From contig NZ_CP032626.1 in NCBI RefSeq assembly GCF_003627035.1, positions 1,225,212 through 1,289,211 on the forward strand: a stretch of 64,000 bases of DNA, given 5' to 3'. This document shows positions 27,068-35,965 of this stretch, in pieces. The translations under genes were made by a program, and so were the position numbers. The DNA is from Apilactobacillus bombintestini. Its GTDB lineage: Bacteria; Bacillota; Bacilli; Lactobacillales; Lactobacillaceae. How positions within the stretch are numbered: position 1 is the first letter of the stretch; every line of letters begins with the position of its first letter. The notes below the pieces were generated by a model. The model did no database searches. It had not been told where the DNA came from and saw only the letters and a program-made list of their open reading frames with translations.

Positions 27068-27571
27068 ATGAGCAAAAAGAAAAAGAAAAATGCAGTTCAC
27101 AAGACTTTAGTGGAACAAATTCTTGATAAAAATAACATTTCTTATATCCAACACCAATTCGCCACTCACGAAGAAGGCGACGTACAACAACTAGAAGTCG
27201 AATCTGACGTCGACCAACATACCATCTACAAGACTTTAGTCTTAAATGGTAAAAACACCGGTCCAGTGGTGGGTGTAGTTCCTTTGGATGAACACTTAGA
27301 CGAAAAGAAATTAGCCAAGGAATCCGGTAACAAAAAAGTTAATATGGTACCTTTAAAAGATCTTTTAAAGACTACCGGTTATGTACACGGAGCTAACACT
27401 CCTATCGGAATTTACGAAAAATTCCACTACCCTATTTATGTAGACCAAGAAGCTAAACAACAAGGTCAAATCCTGGTATCTTCTGGTCAAGTAGGCCGTT
27501 CAGTTGAACTAAATGCTGAAGAAATGGGTAATTTAGTTCACGCTAAATTCGTCGATATTGCTAAAGACTAA
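27068..27571 (+). CDS. YbaK/EbsC-type aminoacyl-tRNA deacylase
   Basis: This 167-aa single-domain editing protein clears mischarged Cys-tRNA(Pro) or related tRNAs. Family features include IYKTLVLNG, PLDEHLDEKKLA, and the C-terminal ILVSSGQVGRSVELN. The N-terminus is a run of lysines. GAGGTG precedes the ATG. It lies convergent with the HD hydrolase gene; the two stops abut with no gap. Confidence 0.88.
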   Translation: MSKKKKKNAVHKTLVEQILDKNNISYIQHQFATHEEGDVQQLEVESDVDQHTIYKTLVLNGKNTGPVVGVVPLDEHLDEKKLAKESGNKKVNMVPLKDLLKTTGYVHGANTPIGIYEKFHYPIYVDQEAKQQGQILVSSGQVGRSVELNAEEMGNLVHAKFVDIAKD

Positions 27572-28213
27572 TTAATGATGGCCATGCCATTCATCTTTAA
27601 ATTCTTGCACGAAGTTACGCATGTAAGCAGTGCGTTGTTGTGCTAGTCGTTTAGCAACCGGCGTATTCATTAAATCCGCTAACTTAAATAATTTTTCATA
27701 AAAATGATTAATTACAGTAGTATGTTGGCGGTAATGCTTTTTATCGAGGTCCGTACGGGGTGCTTGTTTAGGGTCATAAAGCACATCGCCGAAGTGACCC
27801 CCAAAATACATAGCGCGAGCAATCCCGATGGCGCCGATGGCATCTAGTCGATCGGCATCTTGGACAATTTGTCCTTCTATCGATAATGAATAATGATGTT
27901 TTAAATTACTGCTAAAAGACATATGCGTAATGATGTCCATTACGGCAGCAATATCTTTTGAGGTGTAATCCAACTTATGTAGTTGTGATTGCACCTCTTT
28001 TTGTTTGGCCGCAGTATCGTCGACTAATTTATCATCAATAACATCGTGTAAATAAGCAGCGGTTACTACAATATTTTCATCGGCAGTAGGTTCACTTTTT
28101 ACGATATTTTTAGCTAAATTAACTACCCGTTGGATATGTGCGAAGTCATGTCCGGTTTTATCCGCGCCGAGTTGGTTTTGTACATATTCAGCAATAGCTG
28201 CCCAGTTATTCAT
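27572..28213 (-). CDS. HD-domain phosphohydrolase (YedJ-like)
   Basis: This 213-aa metal-dependent HD protein has the first histidine in HDFAHIQRV, the HD pair in AAYLHDVIDD, and the last Asp in QDADRLDAIGAIG. The substrate is probably a nucleotide or phosphate ester; it is not known for this family. The ATG at 28213 is preferred, since AGAGGG lies 7 nt upstream, whereas the ATG at 28219 abuts the ribosome site. Confidence 0.85.
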   Translation of the reverse strand: MNNWAAIAEYVQNQLGADKTGHDFAHIQRVVNLAKNIVKSEPTADENIVVTAAYLHDVIDDKLVDDTAAKQKEVQSQLHKLDYTSKDIAAVMDIITHMSFSSNLKHHYSLSIEGQIVQDADRLDAIGAIGIARAMYFGGHFGDVLYDPKQAPRTDLDKKHYRQHTTVINHFYEKLFKLADLMNTPVAKRLAQQRTAYMRNFVQEFKDEWHGHH

Positions 28214-28249
28214 AAACATCCCTCTTTCTTAATTAATCATTATATACGA

Positions 28250-28284
28250 AAAAAAGCGACTTACCCAAGGCAGTCGCTTCTTAT
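28250..28284 (-). terminator. Intrinsic terminator
   Basis: AGCGACTGCC pairs with GGTAAGTCGCT with one mismatch, followed by T7 on the minus strand, after the DUF1836 gene. Confidence 0.75.
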
Positions 28285-28781
28285 TATTCATGTATCATAT
28301 CTGCGAAAATTTCGTTGGCGATTAAACGGTTAGTAATGGTATCCGCAATCGCATTTAATAATCGTTCAATATCAGTATCATTTTGTAGTTGCACCTTGCC
28401 GTCAGCAATATGATGTAACTTTTCTTCTAGCATTTCGATAAATTCATCGTAAGCTTGCTTAGGAAATTGTTGCTTAGTAATGGCATCAATACCTTTACGA
28501 ATGTCTTTAATAGAAAAGACCGGTTTTAATAAACTAATGATAATAATGTCTGCTACGTGTACAGTTTGGTAACGTTTCTTTACCGGCGCAAACGTAGCTT
28601 TATTTTTTACATAGTTATTAACCATGGATTTAGTAATGGTATCCATTCCTAATGGACCGATAGCTTCGTTAACTACGGCCACTAGTTGATCCATGTATAA
28701 ATCAAACTTGGGAAGGTCTTCCCACTTAGGTAATTTTACAGTTCTCATTTGATCTTGCCATTTAGTATATTTACTATTCAT
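28284..28781 (-). CDS. DUF1836-family protein
   Basis: This 165-aa helical protein is typical of the DUF1836 family (PKWEDLPKFDLYMDQLV at the N-terminus; KSMVNNYVKNK and KKRYQTVHVADIIIISLLKPVFSI in the middle). The N-terminal half looks like a MerR-type HTH variant, so a regulatory role is possible. No function is established. GAGGTGAG precedes the ATG. Confidence 0.8.
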   Translation of the reverse strand: MNSKYTKWQDQMRTVKLPKWEDLPKFDLYMDQLVAVVNEAIGPLGMDTITKSMVNNYVKNKATFAPVKKRYQTVHVADIIIISLLKPVFSIKDIRKGIDAITKQQFPKQAYDEFIEMLEEKLHHIADGKVQLQNDTDIERLLNAIADTITNRLIANEIFADMIHE

Positions 28782-28834
28782 AAGCTCACCTCGTTGAAAA
28801 CATTATACCACATAATGTAGTTTTTAAAACTAGG

Positions 28835-31177
28835 TCAAATAGTTTTCTTAATATTCAATCGGTGTAATACCCGTTTAACTAGTCCCGTGACTAGGATAAA
28901 GATAGGTCCAGCAGTAATGATAGCTAAGGAAGCTGGAATAAAGATAGGTAATTGAAATACATTTACTAAGGAGAAAGCATCGTGGAAGAAGACGAAAATC
29001 CCGATAAAAATCAAAATGGTAGGCAAAATTACGGCCAATTTGGTTCTAGTCAATGGACGGGAAGCTTCAAATAATGCTAACCAGTAAACAAAACCAGTTA
29101 CCAACACACTAATGGTAGATTTTTCCGCGAAATCAAACAAAAAGAATTTACCGATATAAACGTTGCTGACGATATAACCTACGATAGTTATCGCAGCCGG
29201 CAACGATACTAGATAAATTTTTCTATCGAATTGATCAGTAACTCGTTGGTAGTTAGGTGCCAATGCTAATAGGAAGGATGGCAACCCTACCATAAAGGTA
29301 TTAATCGGTGTTAATTGGATAGGTTGGAAAGGATAACTGTGGGTACTAAACATAAATAAGATAGTTAACGATAACGAGAACATAGTCTTAATTAAGTAAA
29401 GCGATGCCACACTACTGATGTTATTAATTACTCGACGTCCTTCGGCTAACACATCAATCATGGAAGCAAAGTTGGAATCGATTAACACGAAATCAGCAAT
29501 TCCTTTAGTACTTTCACTTCCGGAAACCATGGCAATTCCACAGTTAGCTTGTTTCATCGCCAACATATCGTTGACCCCGTCTCCGGTCATAGCGACCGTA
29601 CGACCATTTAATTGGAAAGCCCTAATTAAACGTTTCTTTTGTTCCGGAGTTACACGCCCAAATACCGTATGAGTTTTAACCAAACGTAAATAATCGGCAT
29701 CAAAAGGTACCTTCGACATATCAATTAATTCATCGCTATTAGGCATCCCCACCCGACGCGCAATATGGCTTACCGTACGTGGGTCATCACCGGAAATAAT
29801 ACGTAGTGAAACGCCTTGGTCAGTAAAGTATTGAAGCGTATCTTTAGCATCATTTCTGATTTCATCGGAAATTAATACCAAACCTAATACTTCAGGATTA
29901 TGCAAAGGTTGTGCTAAACTATCGGCCACTTTAGCAGCTACTAATACTCGGTAACCTTGTTGAGCATAATGATCAATTTGTTTATCTAATTGGTCATCCA
30001 TATCATCGACAACAAATTGAGGAGCCCCCATTACAAAATTACCTTGAGTGGTTTCTACCCCACTCCACTTTTTATCAGATGAAAATGGTACTTCTTTAGT
30101 TACTTCAATATCTGGTTGTTCAACGGCATGCTTAATTGCCAAAGAAGTTTCATTATCATCTTCGGAAGCATACACGATACTACCGATAGCTTGATAAATA
30201 TCTTTTTTACTATATTCACCAGCAGGTTGTACGTCGGTTAAACTTAACTTACCACTAGTGATGGTTCCAGTTTTATCCAAACAAATAGTGTCCACTCGCG
30301 CTAGAGTTTCAATGGCTGGCAACTCACGCACCAATACCCGATGGCGAGCTAATTTAGCAGCAGAAACCGCTAGCGTAACAGATGATAATAGGACTAAACC
30401 TTCAGGAATCATTCCAATCATTGCCGCCACCGTACCTAGTAAGGCTTGGTTAATATCTAAACCACGCACTAACTTAGTTACCAATAGCAAAGTACCTAGT
30501 GGCACAATCACGAAAGTTAAATATTTAATGATTTTATTGATAGTTTTTAGCATCTTACTATCGGAATCTTTTTGGGTTCTACTTACTTCAGATTCCATAC
30601 GGTTAACAAAGGTTTCATTCCCTACACGGGTGGTAATAATGCGGGCACTACCACTAATTACGAAACTACCGGAAGTAACGTCATCTCCGTAGTCCTTAGC
30701 GATTGAATCCGTTTCCCCAGTAATTTGTGATTCGTCAACTTGTAGACCGTTAGAATTAATCACTTGGCCATCAATAGGAATTTGATCACCGTGGCCGATG
30801 ATTAACACATCCCCCATAACGATTTCATCAGAAGTAATTTCGCTAACTTGGCCATCACGGACCACGCGAATTAGACCTTGTGACAAAATAGCCATCTTAT
30901 CTAATTGGATTTTGGATCTAATTTCTTGAATACTTCCAATAATCGTATTGGAAACAGCGATAATTAAGAACAGTAAGTTTTTATAATCATGGGTATACAA
31001 CACCATCGCTGCCAATACTATATTAATGAAGTTAAACAACGTAAACGTGTTGCCCTTCAATATTTGCGGAATGGTTTTAGTAAATCCTTGCCGACGTTGG
31101 TTATGTAAACCCTCGGCGTATAAACGTTCCGCTTGTTTTTTCGTTAGACCCTTACGGCCATTAATTCGTGGTTGCAC
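28835..31177 (-). CDS. P-type cation-translocating ATPase
   Basis: This 780-aa pump has actuator motif TGETDS, phosphorylation motif DKTGTIT, hinge GDGVNDMLAMK and about eight to ten helices. It has no N-terminal heavy-metal domain and no CPC motif, so it is not a copper or zinc ATPase. The compact architecture resembles CtpE-like Ca2+ transporters, but the ion is inferred only. The start is a GTG at 31177 behind AAAGGGGTGG. It is divergent from the aldo/keto reductase gene. Confidence 0.88.
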   Translation of the reverse strand: MQPRINGRKGLTKKQAERLYAEGLHNQRRQGFTKTIPQILKGNTFTLFNFINIVLAAMVLYTHDYKNLLFLIIAVSNTIIGSIQEIRSKIQLDKMAILSQGLIRVVRDGQVSEITSDEIVMGDVLIIGHGDQIPIDGQVINSNGLQVDESQITGETDSIAKDYGDDVTSGSFVISGSARIITTRVGNETFVNRMESEVSRTQKDSDSKMLKTINKIIKYLTFVIVPLGTLLLVTKLVRGLDINQALLGTVAAMIGMIPEGLVLLSSVTLAVSAAKLARHRVLVRELPAIETLARVDTICLDKTGTITSGKLSLTDVQPAGEYSKKDIYQAIGSIVYASEDDNETSLAIKHAVEQPDIEVTKEVPFSSDKKWSGVETTQGNFVMGAPQFVVDDMDDQLDKQIDHYAQQGYRVLVAAKVADSLAQPLHNPEVLGLVLISDEIRNDAKDTLQYFTDQGVSLRIISGDDPRTVSHIARRVGMPNSDELIDMSKVPFDADYLRLVKTHTVFGRVTPEQKKRLIRAFQLNGRTVAMTGDGVNDMLAMKQANCGIAMVSGSESTKGIADFVLIDSNFASMIDVLAEGRRVINNISSVASLYLIKTMFSLSLTILFMFSTHSYPFQPIQLTPINTFMVGLPSFLLALAPNYQRVTDQFDRKIYLVSLPAAITIVGYIVSNVYIGKFFLFDFAEKSTISVLVTGFVYWLALFEASRPLTRTKLAVILPTILIFIGIFVFFHDAFSLVNVFQLPIFIPASLAIITAGPIFILVTGLVKRVLHRLNIKKTI

Positions 31178-31273
31178 ATTACCACCCCTTTACTACTATA
31201 TTATTTGCTTTATTTTATTAACCTGTTTTATCATGGAACATGCTTAAGAAAACTTTAAGGAGGTTCCTTCTTT

Positions 31274-32128
31274 ATGCCTAATTCAATTAAAGACACTATT
31301 AAATTAGCAGACGGTAACGAAATGCCTATGGAAGGCTTTGGTACCTACAAATTAACCGATCAAGCTACTATGGACGAAGCAATTAAGACTGCTTTCGACT
31401 CTGGCTACCGTTTATTTGATACTGCTCAATTCTATAATAATGAAAAATTACTAGGAAATTCAATTAAAAAGTTAGAACTTAACAGAAATGAAATATTTCT
31501 AACTACTAAAATTCCCGAACCTAAACAAGGTTACCAATCCACTTTAGATGCGATTGATGAATCTTTAGCTAACCTACAAACCGATTACATCGACTTGTTA
31601 TTAGTTCACTGGCCAATTCATTCACAATTCTTCGACACTTGGCGTGCATTCGAAGATGCTAAAAAGGCCGGCAAGGTTAAGTCTATTGGGGTAAGTAACT
31701 ATCACCAAACTCACTTAGACCTATTAAAGACACAAGCTAACGAAATGCCAGTAGTTAACCAAATTGAAGTACATCCATACTTGACTCAAAAGTCTATGAT
31801 TGATGCTAACAACAACGAAAACATTCTTACTCAAGCTTGGAGTCCTATGGGCCGTGGTGCTACTCTAAACGATGCTACTATTCAAGAAATCGCTAAGGCA
31901 CATGGTAAATCCGTTGCCCAAATCATTTTAAGATGGCATCTACAAAACGGTGTAGCTATCATCCCTAAGTCCAGCACTCCTGCACGTATTCGTGAAAATG
32001 CGGACATCTATGATTTCCAACTATCCGATAATGAGATGAAATCTATCGATGATTTAAATAAGGATGAACGCACTGGTGACGATCCAGAAGTAGTATACGA
32101 AATTGAACACCAATACCCTCGTCACTAA
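31274..32128 (+). CDS. Aldo/keto reductase
   Basis: This 284-aa NADPH-dependent TIM-barrel enzyme has family motifs GFGTYKL, the catalytic Asp/Tyr stretch LFDTAQFYNNEKLLG, LLVHWPIH, SIGVSNYH and the cofactor motif IPKSSTPARIRENADI. It reduces aldehydes such as methylglyoxal; the exact substrate is unknown. A second member lies at 42.5 kb. AAGGAGG precedes the ATG. Confidence 0.9.
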   Translation: MPNSIKDTIKLADGNEMPMEGFGTYKLTDQATMDEAIKTAFDSGYRLFDTAQFYNNEKLLGNSIKKLELNRNEIFLTTKIPEPKQGYQSTLDAIDESLANLQTDYIDLLLVHWPIHSQFFDTWRAFEDAKKAGKVKSIGVSNYHQTHLDLLKTQANEMPVVNQIEVHPYLTQKSMIDANNNENILTQAWSPMGRGATLNDATIQEIAKAHGKSVAQIILRWHLQNGVAIIPKSSTPARIRENADIYDFQLSDNEMKSIDDLNKDERTGDDPEVVYEIEHQYPRH

Positions 32129-32133
32129 AAAAT

Positions 32134-32167
32134 ATAAGACCTACGTATAATAGTAGGTCTTTTTATT
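32134..32167 (+). terminator. Intrinsic terminator after the aldo/keto reductase
   Basis: AAGACCTAC pairs with GTAGGTCTT, followed by T5. Confidence 0.85.
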
Positions 32168-32223
32168 TTCTTTCATTTTTTGTTAACATATAGTTGTAAA
32201 GATAAATCGTGTTATTGACACCT

Positions 32224-32260
32224 CAGAGTCCTAACTATTTTAGATAGTTAGGACTTTTTA
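32224..32260. terminator. Stand-alone terminator hairpin
   Basis: AGTCCTAACTAT and ATAGTTAGGACT form a perfect stem, followed by T5. No gene lies between it and the previous terminator 60 bp upstream, so it may end a short RNA or act as a backup. Confidence 0.8.
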
Positions 32261-32324
32261 TTAAAATAATATTAAAAAAACATTGTACTATTTTAATTTA
32301 GTGCTATTATAAAGGTAACTTAAA

Positions 32325-32510
32325 TAATATCTAAGGAAGAGGCGCAATGATTATTAGTCATCCTATCAAACAATTTAGGTTGTGAAGCGATAGGATTAAA
32401 GGAATCGTTGCCGAAACTGGTAGTTGCCTAAACGACTACTTCGTTGGGTCCTAGCTAAATAAGCTAGGGACTGTCGCAAGTGATTACTTGCGGGGTGCTT
32501 TTAAGATTAT
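32325..32510 (+). ncRNA. Lysine riboswitch (L-box)
   Basis: Conserved L-box core elements appear in order: AGAGGCGCAATG, an AGT-containing segment, AAAGGAATCGTTGCCGAA (the core GCCGAA), then GGGTCC paired with GGACTGTC. AATAAT at the 5' end and ATTATT at the 3' end can form P1. In the known family, lysine binding stabilises P1 and promotes termination. The regulated gene is the APC permease at 32659. Confidence 0.92.
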
Positions 32511-32540
32511 TCGTAGAGATAATTAACACTAATAATTTTA

Positions 32541-32568
32541 AAAGAACCATTCCCCTCGGAATGGTCTT
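32541..32568 (+). terminator. First hairpin of the L-box expression platform
   Basis: ACCATTCC and GGAATGGT form the stem, followed by a weak T tract. Its 5' flank AATAATTTTAAAAG can alternatively pair with the P1 3' strand CTTTTAAGATTATT, giving an antiterminator. Confidence 0.65.
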
Positions 32569-32577
32569 TAATTTACA

Positions 32578-32612
32578 CCCTCAACTTAGACTAAGTTGAG
32601 GGTTTTAGTTTA
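32578..32612 (+). terminator. Second hairpin of the L-box expression platform
   Basis: CCCTCAACTTA and TAAGTTGAGGG form a perfect 11-bp stem followed by TTTTAGTTT. This is the strongest terminator before the permease. Confidence 0.75.
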
Positions 32613-32658
32613 CTTATCAATACGCTGAGCGCTCTTCTTGAGAAAAGGAGAATGTTTT

Positions 32659-34146
32659 ATGGATAAGGTTCAAGTTAGTAAGAAGATTTCTGCAACGGGA
32701 TTGGTGTTAATCATCTTTTCCACGATTTTTGGGATTGCCAATTCGCAAACGGCATTTTACCAAATGGGATACTCTAGTATCATTTGGTACATTTTAGGGG
32801 CAGTGTTATTCTTTATCCCCACCAGTTTAATGTTTGCCGAATATGGATCTACATATAAGGATGCTCACGGTGGAATTTATTCCTGGCTAGAAAATTGTAT
32901 TGGTGAACGTTGGGCATTCATCGGAAGTTTCACTTGGTTAGCCGGCTGGGTTATCACTCTAGTTTCAATGGTTACTACCATGTGGATTCCATTAGCCGTA
33001 ACTATTTGGGGGCACGACACCACCCCTAGTTGGCACATTGGTTCATTAGGTTCCACCGCTACTATTGGGGTATTAGGAATTTTAGTCATCATCTTCGTTA
33101 CCTGGTTAGCCAACCGCGGTATGAAGTCAGTGGCCGGACTTTCCTACTTCAGTGGAATTGTCGGTATCTTAGATATTGGTATTTTCATTTTACTTTCATT
33201 ATTCGTATTAGCTGCTAATCATGGTCACTTTGCTGAACCCGTTACTGCACATGCATTATTAAATTCACCTAACCCAGCATTTCAATCACCTATTGCGGTA
33301 TTCTCATTCTTAGTATACGCAATCTTCGCATATGCTGGTATGGAAACTCTAGGTAGTATTACTGACAACACTAAGAACCCTAAGAAGACTTTTCCTCGTG
33401 CCGTAGTTATCGCTACTGCCATTATGACTATCGGTTACTTAGTCGGAATTTTACTTTGTGGTATTAGCACTAACTGGACTAAGAGCTTAAGTGGTTCCGG
33501 AGTTAACTTAGGTAACGTACGTTTCGCCCTACTTACTAATCTAGGTTATGTATTTGGTCACTCCTGCTTACATCTAAGCGTGGCTCAGTCACTAGTTATG
33601 GGCCAATGGGTAACTAGAATTACCAGTCTTACTGGATTTATCAGTTATCTAGGGGAATTCATTTTCTTAACCTACGCACCTATCAAGTCATTTATTGAAG
33701 GTTCACCTAATAAGTTATGGCCACGTGGTTTAATTAAGCTAAACCATTTTGCAGTGCCATCTCGTGCACTTTGGGCACAATGCTTAGTAATCATTTTAAT
33801 TATCGCCGGTATTTCCTTCGGTGGATCTAGTGCACAAGCTTTCTACACTATCATTACTGATATGAACAACATGACTACTGCGGTACCATACTTATTCTTA
33901 GTAATTGCCTTTCCAATCTTTAAGAAGCATGTCCACCAAGATTTAGGTAGCTTTAGCTTCTTTAAGCCCGGTTGGACTACTAACATAGTATCTACCATTA
34001 CCATCTTGGCAATTAGTTTTGCTCTTATCTTCACTACGGTACAACCACTACTCGATCACGATGTAACTACTGCCTTTTGGACATTATTTGGTCCGGTATT
34101 CTTCATCGCTGTCGCTGCTGGTTTCTACCATCACTTTAACAAGTAA
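32659..34146 (+). CDS. APC-family amino acid permease, probable lysine importer
   Basis: This 495-aa protein has about twelve membrane helices. It resembles the glutamate/GABA-antiporter branch of the APC superfamily (start ATGLVLIIFSTIFGIANSQTAFY; conserved FAYAGMETLGSITDNTKNPKKTFPRA). Substrate assignment rests on the lysine riboswitch immediately upstream, not on the protein sequence. AAAAGGAG lies 8 nt before the ATG at 32659; the in-frame TTG at 32638 is upstream of that ribosome site and rejected. The next gene is glyA behind a separate T-box. Confidence 0.88.
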   Translation: MDKVQVSKKISATGLVLIIFSTIFGIANSQTAFYQMGYSSIIWYILGAVLFFIPTSLMFAEYGSTYKDAHGGIYSWLENCIGERWAFIGSFTWLAGWVITLVSMVTTMWIPLAVTIWGHDTTPSWHIGSLGSTATIGVLGILVIIFVTWLANRGMKSVAGLSYFSGIVGILDIGIFILLSLFVLAANHGHFAEPVTAHALLNSPNPAFQSPIAVFSFLVYAIFAYAGMETLGSITDNTKNPKKTFPRAVVIATAIMTIGYLVGILLCGISTNWTKSLSGSGVNLGNVRFALLTNLGYVFGHSCLHLSVAQSLVMGQWVTRITSLTGFISYLGEFIFLTYAPIKSFIEGSPNKLWPRGLIKLNHFAVPSRALWAQCLVIILIIAGISFGGSSAQAFYTIITDMNNMTTAVPYLFLVIAFPIFKKHVHQDLGSFSFFKPGWTTNIVSTITILAISFALIFTTVQPLLDHDVTTAFWTLFGPVFFIAVAAGFYHHFNK

Positions 34147-34163
34147 AAAATTTGTTTCATCTG

Positions 34164-34192
34164 TTGACATAAAAATTCATTTAATATATTCT
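34164..34192 (+). promoter_or_regulatory. Promoter of the glyA T-box leader
   Basis: A perfect TTGACA (34164-34169) stands 17 bp before TATTCT (34187-34192). Transcription would start near 34199. Confidence 0.7.
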
Positions 34193-34198
34193 TATATT

Positions 34199-34412
34199 CA
34201 ACTTGAAAGTAGTAACTAATTTAATTTAGTGCAGCGAGTATCGGGTTAGTGAAAAGCGATACCTAAATGATTAGTGAAGGCAGTCAAGATTTATCAATTG
34301 AATCGCAATCTTAATTAATTTAAGAATAGAGGTATCAAGTGTGAGCTTGATATGAAATAAGGTGGAACAGTGTTAAGACGCCCTTGTACGGAAAGTACGA
34401 GGACGTTTTTTC
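34199..34412 (+). ncRNA. T-box leader, glycine specifier
   Basis: Stem I has CTTGA/TCAAG below and ACTAAT/ATTAGT above the specifier loop. The loop shows AAGTAGTA on the 5' side and GAAGGCAG on the 3' side, giving GGC (34279-34281), a glycine codon. Stem III (ATCAAG/CTTGAT), the T-box sequence AAGGTGGAACAGTG (34359-34372) and a terminator (stem around 34377-34405, T6) follow. Uncharged tRNA-Gly is expected to switch on glyA. Confidence 0.9.
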
Positions 34413-34442
34413 GTGTATTTACGAGAGAAAGGTGAAGAAATT

Positions 34443-35675
34443 ATGTACGATTTTTCTAAAGAAGATCCCGCGATTTGGGACGCTATCGCCGACGAACAAC
34501 ATCGTCAAGATAACGTCATCGAATTAATTGCATCCGAAAACATTGCATCCAAGGCAGTTCGTGCCGCCCAAGGTTCCGTTTTAACTAACAAATACGCCGT
34601 GGGTTATCCAGAAAAACGAGTTTACACCGGAAACGAAGCTATCGATAAAATCGATAAGATAGCTAAACAACGTGCCGAAGAATTATTCCATGCACCCTAT
34701 GCTAACGTGCACCCTCACTCCGGTAGCCAAGCTAACCAAGCAGTTTATGCTGCTTTCTTAGAACCAGGAGATAAAATCTTGGCTATGAGTGAACATGCTG
34801 GTGGTCATTTTACCCACGGACAAAAGAATAACTTCTCAGGTCAATTATATGAATCTCATTTTTACGGAGTCGATCCCGAAACTGAATTACTAGATTATGA
34901 TAAAATTCGCGAAATTGCGCTAGAAGTAAAGCCTAAGTTACTAATTGCCGGAGCTTCTGCTTACAGTCATATTATCGACTGGCATAAGTTCAGAGAAATT
35001 GCGGATGAAGTCGGTGCCATTTTTATGGTAGATATGGCACATATTGCCGGTTTAGTGGCGGCTGATTTACACCCTAACCCAATGGAAGTTGCCGACGTAG
35101 TTACTTCCACTACTCACAAAACATTACGTGGACCCCGTGGTGGCTTGATTTTAGCCAAGGAAAAATATGCAGAATTATTAGATACTGCCGTTTTCCCTAT
35201 TTCACAAAGTGGGGCTTTAGAACATGTTATTGCCGCTAAAGCTATCGCCTTAGGTGAAGCATTAACTCCAGAATTTCATCAATATGCCGTACAAATCGTT
35301 AAAAATGCGCAAGCTATGGCAAACGTCTTTAAACGTGATGAAAAAATTCGTTTAGTTTCCGGTGGCACCGAAAATCATGAAATGACTTTAGACCTAAATG
35401 CTACTGGATTAACTGGACATCAAGCAGCTGAATTACTATACTCAGTAGGTATTGCTACTAATAAAGAATTATTACCATTAGAAAAAGGCGATACTATGGA
35501 AGGAATCCGTGTGGGAACTCCTACTATTACTAGTCGTCAATTCGACGAAAGTGATGCCGAAATCACCGCTGAAATTATCAGTGATGTCTTAAATCACCCT
35601 AACGACGATCAATTATTGCATGACGCTGCTGCGCAAGTGAAAGCTTTAATTGAAAGTCATCCTATCACTCGTTAA
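34443..35675 (+). CDS. glyA: Serine hydroxymethyltransferase
   Basis: This 410-aa PLP enzyme interconverts serine and glycine while loading tetrahydrofolate with a one-carbon unit. Motifs include SENIASKAV, NVHPHSGSQAN, the PLP lysine in TSTTHKTLRGPRGG, and VGTPTITSR. The start is the ATG at 34443 with AAAGGTG upstream; the frame is open 10 codons earlier. The glycine T-box implies that its job here is glycine supply. Confidence 0.97.
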   Translation: MYDFSKEDPAIWDAIADEQHRQDNVIELIASENIASKAVRAAQGSVLTNKYAVGYPEKRVYTGNEAIDKIDKIAKQRAEELFHAPYANVHPHSGSQANQAVYAAFLEPGDKILAMSEHAGGHFTHGQKNNFSGQLYESHFYGVDPETELLDYDKIREIALEVKPKLLIAGASAYSHIIDWHKFREIADEVGAIFMVDMAHIAGLVAADLHPNPMEVADVVTSTTHKTLRGPRGGLILAKEKYAELLDTAVFPISQSGALEHVIAAKAIALGEALTPEFHQYAVQIVKNAQAMANVFKRDEKIRLVSGGTENHEMTLDLNATGLTGHQAAELLYSVGIATNKELLPLEKGDTMEGIRVGTPTITSRQFDESDAEITAEIISDVLNHPNDDQLLHDAAAQVKALIESHPITR

Positions 35676-35686
35676 AAAAGGGTATA

Positions 35687-35879
35687 AAAAAAGCCACCCG
35701 AGAAAGGTGACTTAAGAGAGAGAATAACTGCTTATTAGCTTTTAAATATTGCGATTGAGCATATTTAGGGCCGGTTATCGACCTTTTAGAGAGATAAGAA
35801 TTAAAAGGGATAGGTAAGTTGAGAAGACTCACCTATAAGTAATAACTATGTTTAATAGAACGCGTTAACGCGAACAACT
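35687..35879 (-). ncRNA. Candidate independent small RNA with CU-rich loops
   Basis: On the minus strand, TTGTAA (35909-35914) and TATAAT (35886-35891) are spaced exactly 17 bp. About 190 nt further on is GTCACC/GGGTGGC followed by T7. Between them are several hairpins: ATAGGTGAGT/AACTTACCTAT, CCTTTT/AAAAGG with a TCTCTCT loop, GGTCG/CCGGCC and TAAATAT/ATATTTA. There is no ORF. Two TCTCTCT stretches are exposed. The family is not recognised; size would suit 6S RNA, but I cannot form the 6S fold. Confidence 0.55.
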
Positions 35880-35885
35880 GTTCTT

Positions 35886-35914
35886 ATTATATATGAACAA
35901 CTTTCAAATTACAA
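35886..35914 (-). promoter_or_regulatory. Promoter of the small RNA candidate
   Basis: TTGTAA and a consensus TATAAT are separated by 17 bp on the minus strand, with no gene downstream except the RNA. Confidence 0.65.
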
Positions 35915-35922
35915 CCTTTTTT

Positions 35923-35965
35923 TAAAAAGCCGTTTACTACTAAGTTAGTAAACGGCTTTTCTTTT
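35923..35965. terminator. Intrinsic terminator
   Basis: AAAAGCCGTTTACTA and TAGTAAACGGCTTTT form a perfect stem just past the 62-aa gene. Confidence 0.9.

Noticed and set aside
30258..30692. 144-aa plus-strand frame inside the P-type ATPase gene
   Set aside because: It is an antisense shadow without a ribosome site or recognisable domain.
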